From assembly GCF_000380165.1 (NCBI RefSeq), contig NZ_KB904654.1, forward strand, positions 1 to 64,000: a stretch of DNA of 64,000 bases. Reading direction: 5' to 3'. Position numbers and translations under genes: made by a program. Every line of letters starts with the position of its first letter. The stretch's first letter is position 1. The DNA comes from Wenjunlia vitaminophila DSM 41686. GTDB lineage: Bacteria > Actinomycetota > Actinomycetes > Streptomycetales > Streptomycetaceae. The notes under the pieces were generated by a model. It made no database searches, was not told the DNA's origin, and saw only the letters and a program-made list of their open reading frames with translations. Positions 45,239 to 52,008 of this stretch are shown here, piece after piece.

Positions 45239-45847
45239 TCACAACAGGGTGCGCAGCCGCTCGGGATCGCCCACGACGATCAGTTGGCTCTTGGCCCGGG
45301 CGAGGGCAGCGGGCAGGGCCTGCGCGGCCTCCTCGTCCGTGCCGCCGTTGACGGCGAGCACCACGACGCCGCGGTTCGCGGCCCGCTCGGCGGAGGCGTG
45401 GGCGTAGAACACGTCCTCGCCCTCGTCCTGCTGTCGCCAGTACGAGTCCTCACCGAAGGAGAGCTCGTGGCTCTGCCAGGGATGGGGGTCCCCGGTGACG
45501 AGCACCAGGATGTCGCCCGGCGCCCGCCCGCCATCAAGCAACGTGTCCACCATCTCGTCGGCCACATCGAGAGCGGTCGGGGTGGTGGCCGGAACCAGTT
45601 CGATGCCCGCGGTTTCCCGCGTGGAGCGAGCCTGCGGCGCGGGGGAACGCGAAGGCCCGGGGCGGCCGGGGCCGGGGTGAGTGGTGCGGTTCGTACCACG
45701 CTGGGGGGTGGGCCGGGGGACGGCGGGTCGAGGACCAGGGGCCGGTACAGGGCGAGGGGCCTGCGCGGTTCGGCCACTTCCGGCCGGTGGAACGCGGGGC
45801 CCCGGGACATTCTCGCGGATCTGCGGCTCCTCGGGGATGAGAGGCAT
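45239..45847 (-). CDS. Orphan SF1-helicase C-terminal (RecA2-like) domain protein
   Basis: A 202-residue protein. Residues 1-75 are a Pro/Arg/Thr-rich, probably disordered tail. Residues 78-202 resemble the end of a UvrD/Upf1-type SF1 helicase: a strand-helix start (ELVPATTPTALDVADEMVDTLL), PGDILVLVTGDPHPWQ (motif IV-like), a strand RGVVVLAVNGGT (motif V-like position) and ALARAKSQLIVVGDP, which closely fits motif VI plus the following strand. There is no Walker A or B anywhere, so it cannot hydrolyse ATP by itself. It may bind DNA or partner with a helicase, or be a domesticated fragment. Start ATG 45847 is tentative. Convergent with the hypothetical gene, upstream of which lies recQ. Confidence 0.6.
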   Translation of the reverse strand: MPLIPEEPQIRENVPGPRVPPAGSGRTAQAPRPVPAPGPRPAVPRPTPQRGTNRTTHPGPGRPGPSRSPAPQARSTRETAGIELVPATTPTALDVADEMVDTLLDGGRAPGDILVLVTGDPHPWQSHELSFGEDSYWRQQDEGEDVFYAHASAERAANRGVVVLAVNGGTDEEAAQALPAALARAKSQLIVVGDPERLRTLL

Positions 45848-45960
45848 AACCCGTTGTCTATCAAATGGTGAAGGACTGCGCAGCGTCGGGCCTCCGTCTG
45901 AGTCCGAATCGAAGCCGATCTGAGCCCATCCGAGGGTCGGTCAGGACCGAGCGCATCCAG

Positions 45961-46710
45961 TCACCAAGTGATCTGTAGCTGTTCTGCTCCTTGCTCCGCG
46001 CCTGCCGAGGCCTCCATCAGCCCCTGCTCCGGGAACGTGCCGGGCCCACCCGCGGGGAGACGCGTCTTCTTCAGGTGCCGCCAACGGGGCAGGGCGTCCA
46101 TGTACGCCCACGAGACCCGGTGGTGGGGCGTCGGACCGTGCTCGACGAGCGCCGCCCGGTGTACGGGAGAGGGGTAGCCCACGTTGTCCTGGAAGGCGAA
46201 CGCCGCGTACTGGGGTGCCAGTTCGGCCATCAGCGCGTCACGCCGCACCTTGGCCAACACCGAGGCCGCGGCCACCGCGACACACGACTGGTCGCCCTTG
46301 ATCACCGTGCGGACCCGCCACGGCAGGCCCAGGTAGTCGTGCTTGCCGTCCAGGATCACCGCGTCGGGACGCACCGGCAGCGACTCCAGGGCACGGACCG
46401 CGGCGAGCCGCAGGGCCGCGGTCATGCCCAGTTCGTCGATCTCCTCGGGCCAGGCGTGCCCGAGGGAGAAGGAACTCACCCAGCCTTCCAACTCCGCGGC
46501 CATTTCCTGCCTCCGCGGCGGGGTGAGCAGCTTGGAGTCGGTCAGGCCCTGCGGGGGTCGGCGCAGCCCGGTCACCGCCGCGCCCACCGTGACCGGTCCG
46601 GCCCATGCCCCGCGGCCGACCTCGTCCACCCCGGCCACCACCGTCGCCCCGGCCCGGCGCAGGGACCGTTCGACGCCGTGGGTGGGTGGTGGCACGGAGG
46701 AAGGCGGCAT
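45961..46710 (-). CDS. rnhB: Ribonuclease HII
   Basis: A 249-residue endonuclease that cleaves RNA in RNA-DNA hybrids and removes single misincorporated ribonucleotides. The signature [13 protein letters not shown] (near residue 28) carries the first Asp-Glu pair. The conserved DSKLL follows near residue 57, and a further catalytic Asp is in [11 protein letters not shown] near residue 117. The C-terminus is extended by about 30 residues of low complexity. It lies among other nucleic-acid genes. Its neighbour upstream on the same strand is an ADP-ribosylglycohydrolase-like gene 101 bp away. Confidence 0.94.
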   Translation of the reverse strand: MPPSSVPPPTHGVERSLRRAGATVVAGVDEVGRGAWAGPVTVGAAVTGLRRPPQGLTDSKLLTPPRRQEMAAELEGWVSSFSLGHAWPEEIDELGMTAALRLAAVRALESLPVRPDAVILDGKHDYLGLPWRVRTVIKGDQSCVAVAAASVLAKVRRDALMAELAPQYAAFAFQDNVGYPSPVHRAALVEHGPTPHHRVSWAYMDALPRWRHLKKTRLPAGGPGTFPEQGLMEASAGAEQGAEQLQITW

Positions 46711-46811
46711 GCGGGCCAGCCTAGCGCCGCTGCGGGGTCACCTCGTGCGGGTTGGGCAGCCGGACACTGCGGCGTGCGTGGCGGTGCCGTGGAACCCGCG
46801 CCGCCGCCCGG

Positions 46812-47711
46812 TCAGCCGGACGGAGCAGGAACCCAGTCGGGCAGCGACTCGGTCAGCCCGGTCCAGTCCGCCGGGGGCTCCCCGCCCGTTCCCGCGGCGA
46901 CGATTCCGCCGACGATGGCGCAGGTGGTGTCGACGTCGCCGCCCGCCTCCGCGGTGGCCCAGAAGGCGCCTTCGAAGTCTCCGAGGTGGCGGGCCGCCGC
47001 CCACAGCGTGAACGGGACGGTGTCCTGGGCGCTGGTGTGCCGACCGCATCCGAGGACGGCGGCCACCTCCCGCGGGTCGTCGTGGTCGAGCATGTCCCGG
47101 GCCCGGCGCGTGCCTTCGTGCACCGCGCCGCGCGGCACCAGCTCCAGCACCTCGCTGAGCACGACGAGGGGGTCCGGTAGTCCCGGGGCTCCGGCCACCA
47201 GCGCGGCGGCGACCGCGACCGCCACGGCCCCGGCCACCGCCTCGTCATGCGTGTGGGTGACCGTGGCCGATCGTTCCGCCTGCTGGGCCGCCGTCTCCGG
47301 CTGCCCGGCGAACCACGCACCCAGGGGCGCGACGCGCATCGCCGCCCCGTTCCCCCAGGAACCCTGCCCGTCGAACAGCCCCGCGGCCAACTCCCGCCAG
47401 TCACCGCCCTCCCGCACCAGCCGGAGCATGCGGTTGACCGCGGGCCCGTAGCCCCGGTCGAAGTCGTGTCGGTCGGCAAACGCCCGCGCCAACGCGTCCT
47501 GGTCCACGGCACCGTGGCCGGCCAGGACCGCCACGACCGAGCAGGCCATCTCGGTGTCGTCGGTCCACTGCCAGGGGCCCGGCGGCAACGAACGGTCCGA
47601 CAGCGCCTGGCGGTTCTCGGGAACGAAGAACTGTGAGCCGAGGGCGTCGCCCACGGCAAGTCCGCGCAGACACGCGCGGGTCTGGACGAGTCGACCGGGA
47701 TCGGGAGTCAT
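46812..47711 (-). CDS. ADP-ribosylglycohydrolase (ARH) family protein
   Basis: A 299-residue all-helical hydrolase that would remove ADP-ribose from proteins, nucleic acids or small molecules. Metal-binding motifs are present: GLAVGDALGSQF near residue 22, WTDDTEMACSVV near residue 57 and the C-terminal AGGDVDTTCAIVGGIVAA near residue 262, supplying the Asp pair for two Mg2+ ions. Start ATG 47711 is chosen from the conserved N-terminal helix. Its substrate is unknown. It sits alone between rnhB and a reductase-like gene. Confidence 0.9.
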   Translation of the reverse strand: MTPDPGRLVQTRACLRGLAVGDALGSQFFVPENRQALSDRSLPPGPWQWTDDTEMACSVVAVLAGHGAVDQDALARAFADRHDFDRGYGPAVNRMLRLVREGGDWRELAAGLFDGQGSWGNGAAMRVAPLGAWFAGQPETAAQQAERSATVTHTHDEAVAGAVAVAVAAALVAGAPGLPDPLVVLSEVLELVPRGAVHEGTRRARDMLDHDDPREVAAVLGCGRHTSAQDTVPFTLWAAARHLGDFEGAFWATAEAGGDVDTTCAIVGGIVAAGTGGEPPADWTGLTESLPDWVPAPSG

Positions 47712-47854
47712 TGCCGGGAACTCTGGCACCGTCCCGGGGAGTGGTCAATCGCCGCACGCCCGCCAGGGCCGGCCGACCCCTCGGGGCGCGACTCGACGGC
47801 CCGCCGCGGAGCGGCCCCGGGAGGCGGACGGCCGCGGCCAGCTCCGAGGCCGGC

Positions 47855-48499
47855 TCACTTCCGCCAGAACAGGTGGTGCGTCATACCGCTGGGGCTGGGC
47901 ACGACCTCCAGGTGGAACCGGTCGAGCAGCTCGTCGGGGGAGTCCCAGAGCCGCAGCCCGGACCCGAGCTTCACGGGCGAGACCGCCACATGCATGGTGT
48001 CGACGAGGTCGGCGTCGAGGAACTGCCGGATGGTGGTGACCCCGCCGCCGAGTCGGACGTCCTTGCCCTGCGCCGCCTCCCGCGCCTGTCCGAGGACCGT
48101 GGCCGGGTCGCCGTCGACGAAGTGGAACGTGGTGTCGGAGAGCGTGAACGAAGGACGCTTGTGGTGGGTCATGACGAATACCGGAGTGTGGAACGGGGGC
48201 TCATCCCCCCACCAGCCGCGCCACTCGTGGTCCTGCCAGGGCCCGCGCTGGGGCCCGAACTTGTTGCGGCCCATGATCTCGGCGCCGATGTTGCGGGCGA
48301 AGTCCCGCGTCAGGTAGTCGTCGAGGCCCCGGCTCCCCCCTGGGTCGGTGCGCATGGGCCAGCTCGCCGTGGCGCCGGCCCAGGCGAACAGCCTCTGGGG
48401 ATCGACATGGCCGAACGGTCTCTCAAAGCTCTGGTCCTCACCAGCACCGATGCCGTCACTTGAGACGGTGAAATTCTGGACTCTCAAAAGCTGAGCCAT
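47855..48499 (-). CDS. Dihydrofolate reductase-like (RibD C-terminal domain) protein
   Basis: A 214-residue protein of the DHFR/RibD_C superfamily. It shows an IMGRNKFGPQ segment near residue 82, the Gly-rich NADPH loop LGGGVTTIRQFLDADLVDTMH near residue 150 and the terminal strand pattern LEVVPSPSGMTHHLFW. Members are usually uncharacterised NADPH-dependent reductases, not true DHFR, which fits the actinobacterial 'dihydrofolate reductase family' label. ATG 48499 has a GGAGG site. It is monocistronic. The substrate is unknown. Confidence 0.87.
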   Translation of the reverse strand: MAQLLRVQNFTVSSDGIGAGEDQSFERPFGHVDPQRLFAWAGATASWPMRTDPGGSRGLDDYLTRDFARNIGAEIMGRNKFGPQRGPWQDHEWRGWWGDEPPFHTPVFVMTHHKRPSFTLSDTTFHFVDGDPATVLGQAREAAQGKDVRLGGGVTTIRQFLDADLVDTMHVAVSPVKLGSGLRLWDSPDELLDRFHLEVVPSPSGMTHHLFWRK

Positions 48500-48631
48500 G
48501 TGTTCCTCCAGTGTTCTGGGACAACGGTGATGAGACTCTCCGGGCCGGCAGAACTCATCGCCGCGTCCGCCGCCGGCCAGGAACTGGCCCACCCGGCGTC
48601 CGATCTATGAACTTTGCGGGGTTCGTGCAGC

Positions 48632-50026
48632 CTAGCCCAGCCGGAGGCACCAGCGCTTCGTCGCCGGCAGCGCCGCCGTGACCACCGCGGCGACGGCCGA
48701 GACGGCCAGCAGCGGGCCGATGACGTAGGCGAGTACGGCGACGGACGGCGGCCCTCCCGCGACCTGGTACTGCACGCTGACACTCAGGCCGTGCAGGGCC
48801 GCTGGCGCGCCGGCCGCGACGATCACCCGGCGGCCGGCTGGCCGGCGCCGGAACAGCAGCAGCGCGCCGGTGGCGAGCGCGGCCGCCTCCACGATGCCCA
48901 GCACCATGTTCATCGCGATCAACCTGGTGGGCGCGGTGGGGTCCTGGAAGTACTGGATGGTCCTGCCGACCATGTACAGCAGTCCCGGGAGGCACAACAG
49001 GGCCAGCGTCCCGGAGGCGGTCGCGGTGCCGCCGGACGGGCTCCCGTCCGAGGGCGCGGGGCGGTACGGGGCGAACGTCGGTGCCGGGACCGGCCGCGGG
49101 AGGACGGGGCCCGGCCCGGGGACGGGGACCGCGGGCGGCGTGTGCGGCCGGGTCGGGGCGTCCGCCGGGGTGCCGGGGCCCGGTACGTGGTCGAGGCGGC
49201 GCAGTGCCTGGGCGAGGTCGGCGGCGTCGGGGTGCCGGTGCGTGGGGTCCTTGCTGAGCAGGGTGCTGACGAGGTCGTCCCAGGTGGGTGGGATGCCCGC
49301 GCGCACCGCGCTGGCGGCGGGGGGCTCCTGGGTGAGGTGGGCGGTGAGGTAGCCGACGGTGTCCGGGGCCCGGAACGGCAGTCGGCCGGTGATCAGCTCG
49401 AACAGCACACAGCCCAGCGCGTACAGGTCGCTGCGCGGCTCCGGGTAGCCCCGGGCCTGCTCGGGCGCCATGTACGGGGGCGTGCCCACGATGAAACCGG
49501 TCTGGGTGAGCCGGTCCGCGGTCGCGTAGGGGTCGGCGGCCCTGGCGACGCCGAAGTCGACGACCTTCACCCTGCCGGAGGGCGTGACGAGGACGTTCGA
49601 CGGCTTGATGTCCCGGTGCAGGACCCCGGCGGCGTGCGCCTCGGCGAGGGCGTCACCGATCTGCGCGCCCCACCGGGCCGCGTCCTTCAGGTCCACGGGG
49701 CCCCGGCGCAGCACCACGTCCAGGCCCTCGCCCCGGACCAGCTCCATCACCAGGAACGGGACCCGGTTCTCCGCGGTGCCGGTCTCGCCGAGGTCGTGGA
49801 TGGTCACGATGTTGGGGTGCTGCAGCCGGGCGGTGATCCGGGCCTCCCGCAGGAACCGGGCGCGTGCCTCGCCGCCTCGGCTTCCGCCTCCGGTGAGCAG
49901 GGAGATCACCTTGACGGCGACGGGCCGGTCCAGTGTCTCGTCCCGCGCCTCCCACACCTGCCCCATCCCGCCCTCACCGAGCTGTCGCAGCAACCGGTAA
50001 CGGTCCCCCAGGAGCTGGTCCCGCAT
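48632..50026 (-). CDS. Transmembrane Ser/Thr protein kinase
   Basis: A 464-residue Hanks-type kinase. Residues 9-270 form the kinase domain: glycine loop LGEGGMGQVW, VAIK-type VAVKVI lysine, catalytic loop HRDIKPSN, DFG as VVDFGVA and MAPEQ near residue 185. An activation loop with candidate phospho-Thr (TQTGFIVGTPPY) is intact, so activity is expected. A Pro-rich linker (275-335) precedes four hydrophobic helices (345-455), which is unlike PknB kinases with one helix and PASTA repeats. It is likely anchored with the kinase in the cytoplasm. Neighbours give no pathway hint. Confidence 0.9.
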   Translation of the reverse strand: MRDQLLGDRYRLLRQLGEGGMGQVWEARDETLDRPVAVKVISLLTGGGSRGGEARARFLREARITARLQHPNIVTIHDLGETGTAENRVPFLVMELVRGEGLDVVLRRGPVDLKDAARWGAQIGDALAEAHAAGVLHRDIKPSNVLVTPSGRVKVVDFGVARAADPYATADRLTQTGFIVGTPPYMAPEQARGYPEPRSDLYALGCVLFELITGRLPFRAPDTVGYLTAHLTQEPPAASAVRAGIPPTWDDLVSTLLSKDPTHRHPDAADLAQALRRLDHVPGPGTPADAPTRPHTPPAVPVPGPGPVLPRPVPAPTFAPYRPAPSDGSPSGGTATASGTLALLCLPGLLYMVGRTIQYFQDPTAPTRLIAMNMVLGIVEAAALATGALLLFRRRPAGRRVIVAAGAPAALHGLSVSVQYQVAGGPPSVAVLAYVIGPLLAVSAVAAVVTAALPATKRWCLRLG

Positions 50027-50274
50027 GGCAACGCCTCCCCCGTGTCGAACATGCCGCGCCCCGGCCGCTGGCCAACCGGCGCGTGGGCATCATGGCGTGA
50101 AGACGACGCGGCCGGTACACCCGGGTGCCCACGGAACGGCGGCGGTGAGGCTCCACGGTCACGGGGACCGGCTCCCGGCCGGGGTGGCGCGGGCCACGGG
50201 GGAGGCTTCGCGTCCCCGCGGGCAGGCCGAGGAGGCAACGGGGAAGGTGAGCCGGGTGCCCCGGACGTGTTGGC

Positions 50275-51075
50275 CTAGACCGTGGCGAGGAAGGCCCTGA
50301 CCGCGGCGGCGAAGGCGTCAGGGGCGGTGGTGGGAATGAGGTGGTCGGCGTCGAGTTGGACCGGCGCGGTGCCGGGACGGAGCTCAACCATGGCCCGGAC
50401 CTGCTCCGCCGGGATGATGCCCCTGGTGCCGTGGATCAGTTGGGCCGGGCAGCCGGTGGCCGTCCAGTCCGCCCAGTGGTCGCCGTGGACGAGCTCTTCG
50501 GACTGGTACATGTCCCGGGGGTGGAAGGGCAGCCGCCAGGTGCCGTCCGCGTCCTCCCGGAGCCGGTCGGCGACGTAGGGCGCGGCCGGGCCGAGGCCCG
50601 CGAGCAGCGCCTCACGGGTGGGCGCCCGGTGGGGTTGGTTGAGCAGGAAGGCGAAGGGGTTGGGCCCCTCCAGGCCGAGCGACGCGGCGCCCTCGACGTT
50701 GACCAGCGCGGTGACGCGCTCGGGGTGGCGGGCGGCGAACTGGTACGCGTTGATGGCGCCGAGGGAGTGCCCGAGCAGGACGACGCGGTCCAGCCCCAGG
50801 TGGTCCAGGAGGGCCTCGATGTCGGTGAGGTAGCCCTCCCGGGAGTAGTCGGCGGCGCGGTCGGACTCCCCGTGGCCGCGCTGGTCCGGAGCTGTCAACC
50901 GCCAGTCGGGCCCCAGCGCCTGGGCGAGGTGGGCGAAGGAGGCGCCCTCGGACAGGTGTCCGTGCAGCGCGACGATCGGGCGGCCGGTCCCACCGAAGTC
51001 GAGATAGGACAGCAGACGGCCGTCGATGGCGAGGCCGGCGCGTGTCGCGGCGGTGTTCGCGGCGCTGGTGTTCAT
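50275..51075 (-). CDS. Alpha/beta-fold hydrolase
   Basis: A 266-residue alpha/beta hydrolase. The nucleophile elbow is GHSLGA near residue 100. The oxyanion region is ALHGHLSEG near residue 35, and the catalytic His is in DADHLIPTT near residue 245. Epoxide hydrolase, haloalkane dehalogenase, ester or peptide hydrolysis are all possible. It is divergent from a TetR-family gene and is the obvious candidate target of that regulator. The sequence just before ATG 51075 on the minus strand reads GGGGG-ATT-CCCC, so the ribosome site can pair with bases adjacent to the start. Confidence 0.87.
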   Translation of the reverse strand: MNTSAANTAATRAGLAIDGRLLSYLDFGGTGRPIVALHGHLSEGASFAHLAQALGPDWRLTAPDQRGHGESDRAADYSREGYLTDIEALLDHLGLDRVVLLGHSLGAINAYQFAARHPERVTALVNVEGAASLGLEGPNPFAFLLNQPHRAPTREALLAGLGPAAPYVADRLREDADGTWRLPFHPRDMYQSEELVHGDHWADWTATGCPAQLIHGTRGIIPAEQVRAMVELRPGTAPVQLDADHLIPTTAPDAFAAAVRAFLATV

Positions 51076-51104
51076 GGGGAATCCCCCTTGTCGGTGGCGA
51101 TGGA

Positions 51105-51185
51105 ACGAGCGTAAGAGGAATTGGGCATTTGCGCAAGACGAGCGCCTAAGGCGAACGAGTAAGGCATATGACTAAGACGAGCGCG
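51105..51185. promoter_or_regulatory. Repeated ACGAG-type motifs and palindrome in the hydrolase/TetR promoter
   Basis: ACGAG followed by related sequence recurs at 51105, 51138, 51155 and 51177. The longest direct repeat, AAGACGAGCGC, is at 51135-51145 and 51174-51184. A perfect CGCCT-A-AGGCG palindrome is at 51143-51153. All lie within the 146-bp divergent promoter, which is lower in GC than its flanks. They are probable binding sites for the adjacent TetR-family protein. Confidence 0.55.
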
Positions 51186-51221
51186 TTGTGCGTACGCCTC
51201 ACTCCTGAGTAGCCTCCGGCC

Positions 51222-51815
51222 ATGGGAAATCGCGAAGACCTGCTCGCCGGAGCCCGCCGCTGCCTGGAGGAGAAGGGCTGGGCCCGCACCACCGTCCGCG
51301 ACATCGCGGCCGCCTCGGGCGGCGTCAGCATGGCCGCCATCGGCTACCACTTCGGTTCCCGCGAGGCGCTGCTCAACGCCGCGCTCATCGACGCCATCGA
51401 CGAATGGGGCACCCGCGTCGGTCGCACCCTGGCCAGCTTCGGCACGGAGGGAGCCACGCCCGCGGAGCGCTACGAGGCGATGTGGGACCGGATCATCGAG
51501 TCCTTCTCCACGCACCGCGCCCTGTGGCTCGCCTCGATCGAGGCGGTCACCCAGGCCGAGCACTCCGAGGAGCTGCGCCGCTACCTCGCCGGGGGCCAGG
51601 CCCAGGGGCGGCGCGGCCTGGCGGCCGTCCTCTGCGGAGTCGAGGACGACGCGGTCGGCGACGACACGGCGCGCACGCTGGGCGCCGTGCAGATGGCCCT
51701 GCTCTCCGGCCTGATGACGCAGTGGCTCACCGACGCCGACCAGGCCCCCACCGGGGCCGACGTCGTTGCTGGTCTGCGCGCGTTGGCTGGTGTTGTCGGA
51801 CCCGGCCGTCCCTGA
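51222..51815 (+). CDS. TetR-family transcriptional repressor
   Basis: A 197-residue regulator. The N-terminal helix-turn-helix (10-55) is typical: LLAGARRCLEEKGWARTTVRDIAAASGGVSMAAIGYHFGS-type pattern, with the YHFGSREALL signature near residue 43. The C-terminal domain (60-190) is ligand binding (TetR_C-like) and variable. ATG 51222 is followed by the expected residues; no strong ribosome site is seen, only CCTCCGG. Divergence from the alpha/beta hydrolase gene and the repeated motifs between them point to control of that gene and autoregulation. The ligand is unknown. Confidence 0.9.
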   Translation: MGNREDLLAGARRCLEEKGWARTTVRDIAAASGGVSMAAIGYHFGSREALLNAALIDAIDEWGTRVGRTLASFGTEGATPAERYEAMWDRIIESFSTHRALWLASIEAVTQAEHSEELRRYLAGGQAQGRRGLAAVLCGVEDDAVGDDTARTLGAVQMALLSGLMTQWLTDADQAPTGADVVAGLRALAGVVGPGRP

Positions 51816-51896
51816 TGCCCACCAGCCGCACGTGGATCAGGCCCGGCGGTGTCGGACACGACCGTCTGCCGGCACTCACCCCCGGTGATCACACAG

Positions 51897-51931
51897 GTGT
51901 CCCCTCGGAGCGTCTGGCTCCGAGGGGACAC
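51897..51931. terminator. Bidirectional terminator between tetR and nrdJ
   Basis: GTGTCCCCTCGGAGC (51897-51911) pairs perfectly with 51917-51931 (15-bp stem, 5-nt loop) between convergent tetR and nrdJ. Confidence 0.8.
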
Positions 51932-52008
51932 ACGGGCGGGTCACACCGCCGTCAGTTGGCGCTTCGCCCGGGACTCAGCGACCGGGGGACACGCTGGGCT
52001 GGTCGGAC

